Source: Hyphomicrobiales bacterium (GTDB taxonomy: Bacteria; Pseudomonadota; Alphaproteobacteria; Rhizobiales; Rhizobiaceae). Taken from it: a stretch of 46,439 bases of DNA. The translations under genes and the position numbers were made by a program. The stretch's first letter is position 1. Each line of letters begins with the position of its first letter. Shown here piece by piece: positions 25,203 through 33,299 of this stretch. The stretch spans positions 1 through 46,439 of the forward strand of contig UBMP01000012.1 of assembly GCA_900466575.1 (NCBI GenBank), in the 5' to 3' direction. Under the pieces are notes generated by a model. That model had not been told where the DNA came from. It ran no database searches and worked only from the letters and a program-made list of their open reading frames with translations.

Positions 25203-26165
25203 TTACGCCTCCGGCCAGTCCAGCCAGTCCCGCATCAGGCGATGCGCGATCGCGCCCTTCGGTGGCGCTGAACCGGGTTCGCCCAGCGTCCGCTGCAGCA
25301 TCGCCTCGGTCTCCTGGCGGGTGAACCAGCGGCAATCCGCCAGTTCCTTCTGATCAAACGTAATGTCTCGGCTCTCCGCCCGGCCGAAGCAGCCGATCAT
25401 CAGCGAATGCGGCACAGGCCAGGGCTGCGAGGCATAGATGCGAATCTGCCCAACACTGATGGCTGCCTCTTCGAAAGTCTCGCGCCGCACCGCATTCTCG
25501 ATCGTTTCGCCGGGTTCGACAAAACCGGCAAGGCAGGAATACATGCCGTCCGGAAACTGCACGTTGCGTCCGAGCAGGCAGCGATCCGTTTCCTCGTCGA
25601 TCACCAGCATGATCACGACCGGATCGGTGCGCGGAAACAGCATGTTGCCGCAGGCTTCGCAGGCGCGCTTGTAACCGCCGGACTTGGCAATCGTCGGGCC
25701 GCCGCATTTGCCGCAGAAGCGGTGCGTCATGTTCCAGTGCACAAGCGAGAAGGCCTGCGCCGCTTCGCCGAGCATCGCGCCTTCCAGAATGTTCTCACGA
25801 TAGATGCCGCGCGCGGTGGCCGCCTTGTAAAGCTCCGGCAGGTTCTCGGGATCGATCTTCACGGGCATGGCGATGCGCGGCTCGCCGTTTTCGCGATGGC
25901 CGAGCAGCACGGCATTGTCCGGATCTGGATCGAGCGCTGCCAGTTCGTAGGGTGCAAACAGCGGATCGAGGACCTGGCGGTCGTGCTTCAGGATCATGCG
26001 GCCATCGGCAATCGCATAGACATGCACGCCTTCTGTCGCAAAGGCCTTGTCGAGGCAGTCGTCGGTGCGGTTTTCGGTATCGCGGATCAGCGCGTTTTCC
26101 GCAAACGCGGTCAGGCTCGATGGCTCGGCGTGCGGAGCGGCGAGGTCAAAAATCGGACTTTTCAT
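25203..26165 (-). CDS. nudC: NAD(+) diphosphatase NudC (Nudix hydrolase)
   Basis: A 320-residue Nudix enzyme that cleaves NAD(H) to NMN(H) and AMP; NudC proteins can also remove NAD caps from RNA. The middle contains a four-cysteine zinc site (CGKCG and CEACG). The Nudix box is GFVEPGETIENAVRRETFEEAA with the REx2EE core, and the family-specific SQPWPVPHSLM motif follows. Length and domain order are normal. The ATG overlaps the stop of the upstream HIT gene (ATGA), so the two are co-translated. It converges with galE, the stops being about 10 bases apart. Confidence 0.95.
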   Translation of the reverse strand: MKSPIFDLAAPHAEPSSLTAFAENALIRDTENRTDDCLDKAFATEGVHVYAIADGRMILKHDRQVLDPLFAPYELAALDPDPDNAVLLGHRENGEPRIAMPVKIDPENLPELYKAATARGIYRENILEGAMLGEAAQAFSLVHWNMTHRFCGKCGGPTIAKSGGYKRACEACGNMLFPRTDPVVIMLVIDEETDRCLLGRNVQFPDGMYSCLAGFVEPGETIENAVRRETFEEAAISVGQIRIYASQPWPVPHSLMIGCFGRAESRDITFDQKELADCRWFTRQETEAMLQRTLGEPGSAPPKGAIAHRLMRDWLDWPEA

Positions 26166-26572
26166 GTGCTGAGCGCTTTCAAGATGGTATCGGCGAGGCG
26201 CTTGCGCACCACCTCCTCATAAGGGACTGCTTCGCCATAACCCCAGATGGGCCCCGGCCAGTTCGCGTCGCCCTCGTTGCGGGCCACGACGTGAACGTGA
26301 AGCTGTCGCACGATATTGCCAATCGCAGCAACATTGATCTTGGTGCATTGGGTCACGCTTTTGAGCGAGCTTGCAACAAGATTTGTCTCAAAGGTCAGCA
26401 TCGTCTGGTCGAGCGGCGTCAATTCGAAAATCTCCGAAATGTCCGGCCGTTGCGGGATCAGCGTCAGCCAGGTCCACCGGCTGTCATCCACCAGGCGCAG
26501 CTGGCAAAGACCGATATTGGCGATCAGCGTCGCGTTGCGCGTGAGCCGCGCATCGGGTTCGAATCTCTCCAA
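26162..26572 (-). CDS. HIT-domain nucleotide hydrolase family protein
   Basis: A 136-residue protein of the histidine triad superfamily. The catalytic strand is RQLHVHVVARNEGD, giving H-x-H followed by V-V where many members have a third histidine. An upstream NVAAIGN segment is the usual partner strand. HIT proteins hydrolyse nucleoside phosphoramidates or dinucleoside polyphosphates. The start at 26572 is the first ATG; the gene overlaps nudC by 4 bases, suggesting a shared role in nucleotide clean-up. It diverges from ffs-dnaX. Confidence 0.88.
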   Translation of the reverse strand: MERFEPDARLTRNATLIANIGLCQLRLVDDSRWTWLTLIPQRPDISEIFELTPLDQTMLTFETNLVASSLKSVTQCTKINVAAIGNIVRQLHVHVVARNEGDANWPGPIWGYGEAVPYEEVVRKRLADTILKALST

Positions 26573-26665
26573 GGCTGCACTCCCGTCGATTTTCTTTTGG
26601 GTGACTGTATGCGGCTTTTGCCACTGCCATCAAGCACGGTACGCGGGGAAATTTCGTCATTCTGC

Positions 26666-26694
26666 TTGCATTTCGGAAGAAGATTGCCGATATG
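26666..26694 (+). promoter_or_regulatory. Candidate promoter of the SRP RNA gene
   Basis: TTGCAT (26666-26671), a 17-base spacer and GATATG (26689-26694) would start transcription close to 26701, where the SRP RNA stem begins. The spacing is ideal; the hexamers match only partly. Confidence 0.45.
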
Positions 26695-26700
26695 GAGGTC

Positions 26701-26797
26701 GGGAGGCTGGTGGTGGACGGACCACTCGCCAACCGGGTCAGGTCCGGAAGGAAGCAGCCCTAACGAGTTCAGGCACGGGTCATCGTGCTGGCCTCCC
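26701..26797 (+). ncRNA. ffs: Signal recognition particle RNA (4.5S type)
   Basis: The closing stem GGGAGGC (26701-26707) pairs with GCCTCCC (26791-26797), and flanking GAGGT/ACCTC (26695-26699 and 26798-26802) could extend it. The loop region around 26735-26763 contains the highly conserved GGTCAGGTCCGGAAGGAAGC segment that binds Ffh, followed by AGCCCTAA. About 97 nt is normal for alphaproteobacterial small SRP RNA. It targets ribosomes making membrane proteins to FtsY. It lies just before dnaX, the usual rhizobial position. Confidence 0.95.
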
Positions 26798-26852
26798 ACC
26801 TCTCACTTTCTATGAAAGCCCGGTTGCCGGGCGAAATCAAAGGCAACGGGCC

Positions 26853-28745
26853 ATGAGCGGCAGCGACAAGGACATTGCGGAGCAAACTGGCTACCGGGTC
26901 CTCGCGCGCAAATATAGGCCTAAGGATTTCAATGACTTGATGGTCGGCCAGGAGCCGATGGTCAAGACCTTGACGAATGCGTTCGAAAGCGGCCGTATCG
27001 CGCAGGCCTATATGCTGACCGGCGTACGCGGGGTCGGCAAGACGACGACCGCCCGCATTCTCGCCCGCGCGCTCAACTACAAGACCGACACAATCGACAA
27101 GCCGACCATCGAGCTGAAGGAGCTAGGCATCCACTGCCAGGCCATCATGGAAGGCCGCCATCTCGACGTCGTCGAAATGGACGCCGCCTCCCATACCGGC
27201 ATCGATGACATCCGCGAGATCATCGAACAGGTGCGCTATCGCCCCGTTTCGGCGCGCTACAAGGTCTATATCATCGACGAAGTGCACATGCTCTCCACCC
27301 AGGCCTTCAATGGCCTGTTGAAGACGCTTGAAGAGCCGCCGGAGCATGTGAAATTCATCTTCGCCACGACGGAAATCCGTAAGGTTCCGGTGACGGTTCT
27401 GTCGCGCTGCCAGCGCTTCGACCTGCGCCGCATCTCGGCCGCCGATCTGGTGCATCTCTTCTCCACCATCGCGCAGAAGGAAAGCATCGAAGCCGAATCG
27501 GAGGCTCTGGCGATGATCGCGCGCGCGGCCGAAGGCTCGGCGCGTGACGGCCTGTCGCTGATGGATCAGGCGATTGCCCATGGCGGTGGCGCGGTGATTG
27601 CCGAACAGGTCCGCACCATGCTCGGCCTCGCCGACCGCGCCCGCGTGGTCGATCTCTTCGAGACATTGGCGCGCGGCGATGCCGCCGCAGCACTCACGGA
27701 ATTCGCCGGTCAGTATGAGGCGGGCGCCAACCCTGTCGCCGTGCTGAACGATCTCGCCGACTTCACCCATCTGGTCACGCGCTTCAAATTCGCCCCGGCC
27801 TCCGCCGAAGACCCGTCGCTGAGCGAGGCCGAGCGGACGCGTGGTGCCGAGTTCTCCAAGACGCTGGCCATCTCGACGCTGTCGCGCATCTGGCAGATGC
27901 TGCTCAAGGGCATCCCCGAAACCGAAAGCGCCGCGCGCCAGCAGGCGGCCGCCGAAATGGTGCTGATCCGCATCGCCCACGCCGCAAATCTTCCCTCGCC
28001 GGAAGAGGCCGCGCGGCGTCTGGCCGATTACGCCAATGGCAGCGCCATCGATGCGCCCTCCGCGCCGCGCCCCAATGGCGGCGGCGGTGTGTCTATGCAG
28101 GGCGGCGGCAATGTGAATGCGGTTGGTCAGTCGATGAGCCCGCGCGGGACCACGGGCGGCGCGACCGCCATGCTGCGCGCGGTGCCGAAATCCGATCCTG
28201 TCGCCACGCCGAAGGCGGCCGCCGAGACGCAAGCCGCCGAAGCGCCCCGTGTCGATCAACGCACTGAAGAACGCGCCGCGCCGGAAATGCTGGTCAAGGT
28301 CGGTTCGTTAAAGGATATCGTCGAACTCTGCTCGAAGAACCGCGAGCCGGTGCTGCGCACGCTGCTGCGCCAGCATGTGCATTTTGTGCGCCTGGAGCCC
28401 GGCAAGCTGGAAATCCGTCTGGGGTCCGATGCTCCGCGCTCGCTGGTCAACGATCTGCAGACCCGTCTCGAAAAGTGGACTGGCATCCGCTGGCTCGTGA
28501 TCCTCTCGCGCGACGAAGGCGAGCCGACGCTCGTTCAGCAGGAGGCGATGGAGAAGGAAACCAATCTCCTCGACGCGCGCTCCGATCCGGATATCGTCGC
28601 GATTCTGGAGCGCTTTCCCGGCGCAAAGATCATGGACGTCCGTGTCCGCAAGGAAGAGGCCGAGGACGAGGAAAACCAGCCTGCACCGGCAGCAGCCGTC
28701 ACCGAAGAGGGTGATGTGCTCCCCGGCGACGACGTGGAATTCTGA
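26853..28745 (+). CDS. dnaX: DNA polymerase III subunit gamma/tau
   Basis: A 630-residue clamp-loader ATPase. The AAA+ domain has Walker A GVRGVGKT (57-64), Walker B IIDEVHML (D142/E143) and the arginine-finger SRC motif in TVLSRCQRFDLRR. The zinc module of most DnaX proteins is degenerate: only C95 remains in the region between the ATPase motifs. A proline/glycine/alanine-rich linker (about 400-470) leads to the tau-type C-terminal domain that binds the polymerase. I saw no A-rich slippery site for a short gamma form. The start at 26853 is preceded by AAAGG; the long in-frame upstream extension runs through the SRP RNA and is not coding. ybaB follows by about 30 bases. Confidence 0.95.
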   Translation: MSGSDKDIAEQTGYRVLARKYRPKDFNDLMVGQEPMVKTLTNAFESGRIAQAYMLTGVRGVGKTTTARILARALNYKTDTIDKPTIELKELGIHCQAIMEGRHLDVVEMDAASHTGIDDIREIIEQVRYRPVSARYKVYIIDEVHMLSTQAFNGLLKTLEEPPEHVKFIFATTEIRKVPVTVLSRCQRFDLRRISAADLVHLFSTIAQKESIEAESEALAMIARAAEGSARDGLSLMDQAIAHGGGAVIAEQVRTMLGLADRARVVDLFETLARGDAAAALTEFAGQYEAGANPVAVLNDLADFTHLVTRFKFAPASAEDPSLSEAERTRGAEFSKTLAISTLSRIWQMLLKGIPETESAARQQAAAEMVLIRIAHAANLPSPEEAARRLADYANGSAIDAPSAPRPNGGGGVSMQGGGNVNAVGQSMSPRGTTGGATAMLRAVPKSDPVATPKAAAETQAAEAPRVDQRTEERAAPEMLVKVGSLKDIVELCSKNREPVLRTLLRQHVHFVRLEPGKLEIRLGSDAPRSLVNDLQTRLEKWTGIRWLVILSRDEGEPTLVQQEAMEKETNLLDARSDPDIVAILERFPGAKIMDVRVRKEEAEDEENQPAPAAAVTEEGDVLPGDDVEF

Positions 28746-28774
28746 TTTTAATTCAATGGCATGAGGAGATGACG

Positions 28775-29098
28775 ATGCGCGACATCATGGGCATGATGGG
28801 CAAGGTCAAGGAAATGCAGTCCAAGATGGAGAAGGTCCAGGCCGAGATCGCCGCCATGGACATCGAAGGCCAGGCCGGCGGCGGCATGGTGACCGTCCAT
28901 CTCGACGGCAAGGGCGTGATGACCTCGATCAAGATCGATCCGTCCATGTTCAAGGAAGACGATGTCGAGATCCTCGAGGATCTGATCGTCGCCGCCCACA
29001 AGGCCGCAAAAGACAAGGGCGAAGCACAGGCCCAGGCAAAGCTTGCCGAACTGACCGCCGGCATGCCGCTGCCGCCGGGGATGAAGTTCCCGTTCTGA
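28775..29098 (+). CDS. ybaB: YbaB/EbfC family nucleoid-associated protein
   Basis: A 107-residue DNA-binding protein of the YbaB/EbfC family, which binds DNA as a dimer. Visible features are the N-terminal coiled helix (MGKVKEMQSKMEKVQAEIAAM), the sheet VTVHLDGKGVMTSIKIDPSMF and the C-terminal helix with AAHKAAKDK. The terminal GMPLPPGMKFPF motif is characteristic. The start at 28775 is chosen because GGAG ends 6 bases before it; the ATG at 28769 touches the ribosome site. Genes of this family commonly sit between dnaX and recR; here recR is absent downstream. Confidence 0.95.
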   Translation: MRDIMGMMGKVKEMQSKMEKVQAEIAAMDIEGQAGGGMVTVHLDGKGVMTSIKIDPSMFKEDDVEILEDLIVAAHKAAKDKGEAQAQAKLAELTAGMPLPPGMKFPF

Positions 29099-29192
29099 CG
29101 CAATAGGGATGAGGAGAATGGCAGTGGGATATCAAGCCTTCCCCTGCTACCTCTTGCCATATAAGCTCTCCTGAAAATAAGTGGAGAGCGAC

Positions 29193-29780
29193 ATGAATCC
29201 GACAAATCTCAAGGTCGATGCTTATTTGAAGCGCAATGAGCGCTGGCAGGCGGAGATGACGGCGCTGCGGGCTCTGCTGCTTGAGTGCCCTCTCATCGAA
29301 GACCTCAAATGGGGCGTGCCCTGCTACACGCTGGACGAAAAGAATGTCGTCCTCATTCATGCGTTCAAGGAATACTGTGCGCTCCTCTTTCACAAGGGCG
29401 CGTTGATGAAGGACCCGGAGGGCATCCTGATCCAGCAGACCGACAATGTCCAATCCGCCCGTCAGATCCGGTTCACCAGCCTGGACGAAATCCAGCGCAT
29501 GCAGAACCTGCTGAAGAGCTACGTCCACGAGGCGATCGAGGTGGAAAAGTCAGGCCTGAAGGTCGTCCACAAGACGGTGGCGGAGTTCGCGGTGCCGGAG
29601 GAATTCAAGGCCGCGCTTTCAGAAGACGAGGCGTTGAAATCCGCCTTCGAGGCGCTGACGCCCGGTCGGCAACGCGCCTATCTGCTGCACTTTTCGTCGG
29701 CTAAGCAATCTGCAACGCGGCAGGCCCGCGTCGAGAAATGCAGGCCGAAAATCATGGATGGGAAAGGCCTGGATGATTGA
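29193..29780 (+). CDS. YdeI/DUF1801 family protein
   Basis: A 195-residue protein with a DUF1801-like domain (about 15-120: LLLECPLIEDLKWGVPCYTL, LIHAFKEYCALLFHKGALM) and a YdeI/OmdA-like C-terminal segment (VPEEFKAALSEDEALKSAFEALTPGRQRAYLLHFSSAKQSATRQARVEK). Members are widespread; some are linked to peptide resistance or metal handling, without a firm biochemical role. GGAG in GTGGAGAGCGAC sits just before the ATG at 29193, so the in-frame GTG at 29181 is less likely. It lies in an accessory stretch after ybaB. Confidence 0.88.
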   Translation: MNPTNLKVDAYLKRNERWQAEMTALRALLLECPLIEDLKWGVPCYTLDEKNVVLIHAFKEYCALLFHKGALMKDPEGILIQQTDNVQSARQIRFTSLDEIQRMQNLLKSYVHEAIEVEKSGLKVVHKTVAEFAVPEEFKAALSEDEALKSAFEALTPGRQRAYLLHFSSAKQSATRQARVEKCRPKIMDGKGLDD

Positions 29781-29794
29781 GGGGTAGCGCAACG

Positions 29795-30214
29795 ATGAAT
29801 AATGCAACTCCCACCATGTTCAAGCAGTCCTTCTTTCATGGAACGCGCGCCGACTTGAATCCCGGCGATCAAATCTCCGTCGGTTACTGCTCCAACTTCA
29901 GAAAGGAAAAGCCACTCTCCTGGGTCTATTTTGCAGCCACTCTCGATGCTGCGATTTGGGGTGCCGAGCTTTCGATGGGGGACGGACGGGAGCGAATTTA
30001 CGTGGTCGAGCCAACGGGTCCTTACGAGGATGATCCCAACGTGACCGACAAGCGGTTTCCAGGCAATCCGACCCTCTCCTACCGTTCGCGCGACCCGTTA
30101 AATGTCATTGCCGAAGTCACGAATTGGCAGGGCCATCCGCCGGAGCGGCTCGAGGAAATGAAGGCGGGTCTCGCCCGCCTTCAGGCAGAAGGTCGGAATC
30201 ATATTATCGACTGA
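29795..30214 (+). CDS. arr: NAD(+)-rifampin ADP-ribosyltransferase Arr
   Basis: A 139-residue enzyme of the Arr family, which transfers ADP-ribose from NAD+ to rifamycin antibiotics and inactivates them. The whole length matches the family: FFHGTRADLNPGD at the N-terminus, WVYFAATLDAAIWGAEL, IYVVEPTGPYEDDPNVTDKRFPGNPTLSYRSRDP and WQGHPPERLEEM. Conserved histidine and aspartate residues of the Arr active site are present. The start at 29795 is preceded by GAGGGG at 29780-29785; an in-frame TTG at 29777 is less likely. No mobile element flanks it, so it appears to be a native chromosomal copy. Its effect on resistance in this strain is inferred. Confidence 0.93.
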   Translation: MNNATPTMFKQSFFHGTRADLNPGDQISVGYCSNFRKEKPLSWVYFAATLDAAIWGAELSMGDGRERIYVVEPTGPYEDDPNVTDKRFPGNPTLSYRSRDPLNVIAEVTNWQGHPPERLEEMKAGLARLQAEGRNHIID

Positions 30215-30224
30215 CGGCCAGATC

Positions 30225-30641
30225 TCAGCCGAAGGTCAGCAGGCAGAGCGAGGCGGCTTGCCGCGTCGAATCGTCCTTTACGATATCGATATGCGCGATC
30301 GTGCCGTTGCTGGCGCTCACTTCAATGGTGCAACTCTTGCGCTCGGCTTTGGCCGCGACCTTGGTCTTCATCGGCTCGCCGATCATCACGCCGCTGACGC
30401 CGATACCGAAAGTCTGCTCGTGGGCTGGGGTCACGTCGTCCCGATTGACGCTCCAGACCAGTTTTCCCGCTGCACTGCCGGACGCGGGCTGGCCGAACCG
30501 CTTTTCGAATTCCGCGACAGGTTTGCCCTCCCAGCGCTGGCTCAAATGCGCTTCCGCTTTCGAGTTCTGCGTCGTTTGGCAGGCAGCCAACAGAAGGCCG
30601 CAAGCGATGAAGGTCGAGGTCTTGAACGTTTTCTTCAACAT
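30225..30641 (-). CDS. Small lipoprotein of unknown function
   Basis: A 138-residue predicted outer- or inner-membrane lipoprotein. The signal peptide (residues 1-21) ends in a lipobox LLLAAC, with C21 the lipidation site. The mature part starts QTTQNSK and contains RWEGKPVAEFEKRFGQP, a pattern resembling BamE/SmpA-like small lipoproteins, two further cysteines (SCTIEV and SLCLL) and predicted beta strands. It converges with arr. The family is not firmly recognised. Confidence 0.78.
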   Translation of the reverse strand: MLKKTFKTSTFIACGLLLAACQTTQNSKAEAHLSQRWEGKPVAEFEKRFGQPASGSAAGKLVWSVNRDDVTPAHEQTFGIGVSGVMIGEPMKTKVAAKAERKSCTIEVSASNGTIAHIDIVKDDSTRQAASLCLLTFG

Positions 30642-30746
30642 GTCTGGGTCCCGATGCGTCAGAAGGATCGACGGCGCGAATCGTCGGCTCCTAACCTGAA
30701 AAATAACCGTATGTTCGGTGGTGATTTCAAGGAAGTTCCGCCACCT

Positions 30747-31184
30747 TCATCGCTGGCCACCCAACGCCGGACGAGATTTGCCCTTGGCTTCCACATGGCG
30801 CTTGAAATTGGTGAGGATCGCCTGCCAGCCATCGCGCTGCATCTCTTCCGGATGCTCGCTCTCCGGGTCGAAGGCCACAGTAACCGTCACACCTTCCGGG
30901 TCTTCCACGAAATCGACGCGCGCATGCCGGTCTCCGAAATCATATTCGATGACGGCGTAAGGCACGATGCGCGTATAGGAGCCGGCGAAATCGAAACCCA
31001 TCGAGCCGTCCTTGGCCTCCATCCGCGAGGAAAAATGGCCGCCATTGGTCAGTTCGACGGTCGCATGGGTCGTGTGCCAGTCCTCGGACGCTGCGTTCCA
31101 CTGCATAATATCTTCTGGCGTCGTATAGGCGTTCCAGACGGTTGCGATATCCGCGACGATTTTAGTCTCCACTTTGATGGTCAT
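30747..31184 (-). CDS. SRPBCC/AHSA1 family protein
   Basis: A 145-residue START/Bet v1-like hydrophobic-pocket protein. The family pattern is visible: IVADIATVWNAYTTPEDIMQWN, GGHFSSRMEAKDGSMGFDFAGSY, YDFGDRHARVDF, then the terminal GWQAILTNFKRHVEA helix. Such proteins bind small hydrophobic ligands or resemble the Hsp90 activator Aha1; no function can be assigned. It is followed on the same strand by the lipoprotein gene and preceded by the deacetylase gene. Confidence 0.88.
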   Translation of the reverse strand: MTIKVETKIVADIATVWNAYTTPEDIMQWNAASEDWHTTHATVELTNGGHFSSRMEAKDGSMGFDFAGSYTRIVPYAVIEYDFGDRHARVDFVEDPEGVTVTVAFDPESEHPEEMQRDGWQAILTNFKRHVEAKGKSRPALGGQR

Positions 31185-31222
31185 GGCTCTCTCCCGTGAT
31201 GTTTCCTGGAGCGTAAAACGCC

Positions 31223-32257
31223 TCAGCCCCGCGATTCGATCCCTTTGAGGAAATTCGCGACGTTCAGTCCGATTTCCGGCACACCATAACCGCCCTCCAT
31301 CAGGGTCAGCACCGGCACGCCGCTCCCCGCTATCATCGTGCCCATGCTGATAAAATCGGAGCTGGTAAGCTTGAAGAAGCTGATCGGATCCTTCTCGAAC
31401 GTATCGACGCCGAGCGAGACGACGATCGCCTCGGCGCCATAGGCCTTGATGCGCGCCAGCGCATCGGCCAGCGCCTGCGACCAGGTGCTCCAGGGAGTGC
31501 CAGGGGGCATTGGATAATTGGCGTTAAGGCCTTCGCCCGGCCCTTCGCCTGTTTCGTCGGCATAGCCGAGGAAATAGGGAAATGCGTCAACCGGATCGCC
31601 ATGGAGCGAGGCGAAGAAGATATCGTCGCGGCGATAAGTAATGTCCTGCGTACCGTTTCCATGGTGGAAATCGACATCGAGGATCGCTACGCGCCTTGCA
31701 CCCTGATCGAGCAGCCGCTGTGCGGCCACGGCGGCGTTGTTGATAAAGCAATAGCCGCCATAGGTGTCGATACCGGCATGGTGTCCCGGCGGACGGCAAA
31801 GCGCAAAGCAACTCTTGTTGCCCTGGTTCAGCCAGTCCGCACCCGCGAGCGCCGAGGACTGCGAGGACAATGCGGCCTCATACGAGCCCTTAGTGATGGA
31901 GGTCTCGACCGAATTGGCATAATAGCCGAGTGCACCGTCGATATTTCGTGGCACGCGCGCCATCTGCGTGCGCCGCACCGGCAGCGTCACCGGAATGGCT
32001 TCACCCTCAAAGCCTTCTTCCGCCCACCGATCCCAGGCGGTTGACAGAAATTCCAGGTATCCGGCGTCATGCACCTTCATCGCTACATCGAGATCGTAAT
32101 CCGCCGGTGCCGAGACATCCCGGAACCCTGCCTCCTGAACGGCCTCCAGTATCCACTCCGCCCGAAACGGACCTTCGAATGGTTTTACCAACTCCCCGCC
32201 ATGCAACTCGGTCTTCGCGTCCCGCAGTTTGTGCTTTTCGGAATAGATGATTTTCAT
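31223..32257 (-). CDS. Histone deacetylase-superfamily protein, acetylpolyamine amidohydrolase-like
   Basis: A 344-residue zinc amidohydrolase. Motifs in order: RPPGHHAGIDTYGGYCFINNAAVAA, with the catalytic histidine pair; the zinc-binding DVDFHHGNGTQDI; SLGVDTFEKDP, with the third zinc ligand; and LMEGGYGVPEIG, with a glycine-rich loop where many family members have the catalytic tyrosine. The first half has the long KIIYSEKHKLRDAKTELHGGELV lead of the acetylpolyamine amidohydrolase branch. Substrates in this branch are acetylated polyamines or other small acetylamides; the exact one here is unknown. The start is the only good ATG. Confidence 0.9.
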   Translation of the reverse strand: MKIIYSEKHKLRDAKTELHGGELVKPFEGPFRAEWILEAVQEAGFRDVSAPADYDLDVAMKVHDAGYLEFLSTAWDRWAEEGFEGEAIPVTLPVRRTQMARVPRNIDGALGYYANSVETSITKGSYEAALSSQSSALAGADWLNQGNKSCFALCRPPGHHAGIDTYGGYCFINNAAVAAQRLLDQGARRVAILDVDFHHGNGTQDITYRRDDIFFASLHGDPVDAFPYFLGYADETGEGPGEGLNANYPMPPGTPWSTWSQALADALARIKAYGAEAIVVSLGVDTFEKDPISFFKLTSSDFISMGTMIAGSGVPVLTLMEGGYGVPEIGLNVANFLKGIESRG

Positions 32258-32328
32258 CGGGGCCTCGTATCGCCTGATTCTTCTGTTCTCGGTCCCCGAA
32301 AGGGCAACGCATCGAAGGTGAAGCGCAA

Positions 32329-33129
32329 CTATTCGATTACATACCAGGCCTGTTGCGGGCTCGCCGGGTCCATTTTCAGCCGGAGGTTGGAAAACCCGAG
32401 AACCTCTTGTACGGCCTTGGCTTCACCGCCGAAAAGCGGATGGTTCATTTCATCAAAGACGATGATGCCGCCTTTTGGCATGCGGGGAAGCAGCCGCTCC
32501 AGAACGAACTTCGTCGGCTCATAGATGTCGAAGTCCAGCACGGCCATGCCGATCAGCACGGCCGGATTCTCGTCGAGCCAGGCTTCGAACGTCTTCGTAA
32601 CATCGCCCTTCACCAGTTCGAACTTTCGCTTATGCGCGATGGGCGAGAAAGATTCCTGATTGTCCAGATGCGCGGTGAGCGTCTCGACATAGTTATCAGG
32701 CACCGAAAAGTCGCCTTCCGCCCAACCATTCTTGCGTTCCTCCTCGGTCAGGTGATCGGGAAAGCCTTCGAACGTGTCGAAACCGATCACCTTGCGGAGG
32801 AAGTTGTGCGGTTCATAAAGGCCCCGCAAATTCAGGAGGAGCGACATGGTGGCACCGTATTGCACGCCAAACTCGCAAATTACGCCCGGAACGCCAACGA
32901 GCATGCGATAAAGCCGGTCATAGTAGAGAATGCGCGAAAGCGAAATGCGGTCGGCGAACATGATGGTCTCATGCATGTTCCAGCTGGAAACCGGGAAATT
33001 CCTGGAAAGCAACGCTTTGGTGTCGCGCAGTTTCTGCTGCCGCTCGGTGTTGTGGCCACTGGCACCGGTATTCTGCGAGGCAAGAGCCAAGGCTTCAGCC
33101 TGTCCGGATTCGTTCTCCAACTTTGCCAT
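32329..33129 (-). CDS. TylF/MycF-type SAM-dependent O-methyltransferase
   Basis: A 266-residue class I methyltransferase of the macrocin/demethyl-macrocin O-methyltransferase family. Diagnostic parts are PGVICEFGVQYGATMSLLLNLRGLY (SAM loop), RKVIGFDTFEGFPDHL, FDIYEPTKFVLERLLPRMPKGGIIVFDEMNHPLFGGE, with the acidic metal-binding region in its C-terminal half. Family members methylate sugar hydroxyls on polyketide antibiotics, but many bacterial homologues act on surface glycans. The start is the ATG at 33129; the TTG before it is not needed. No sugar genes are adjacent, though the sugar operon is about 10 kb away. Confidence 0.87.
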   Translation of the reverse strand: MAKLENESGQAEALALASQNTGASGHNTERQQKLRDTKALLSRNFPVSSWNMHETIMFADRISLSRILYYDRLYRMLVGVPGVICEFGVQYGATMSLLLNLRGLYEPHNFLRKVIGFDTFEGFPDHLTEEERKNGWAEGDFSVPDNYVETLTAHLDNQESFSPIAHKRKFELVKGDVTKTFEAWLDENPAVLIGMAVLDFDIYEPTKFVLERLLPRMPKGGIIVFDEMNHPLFGGEAKAVQEVLGFSNLRLKMDPASPQQAWYVIE

Positions 33130-33299
33130 CAATCCCGCCCTGATATGCTTTGCGAAAGGCAGCAGGTTGGACGGGTAAACAGGGGCAAGTCAACACGTGA
33201 AAAGGCGTTGCGCACACCATTCCGTGCGCGTTTTTGGCGCTCGCCTTCATCGGCGGCTGGAAAGCCGCCGATGATTGAATATCGGACGCTTGATTTGGA

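Noticed and set aside
26316-26852. Upstream in-frame extension of dnaX
   Set aside because: It runs through the antisense of the HIT gene and through the SRP RNA; the family start is at 26853.
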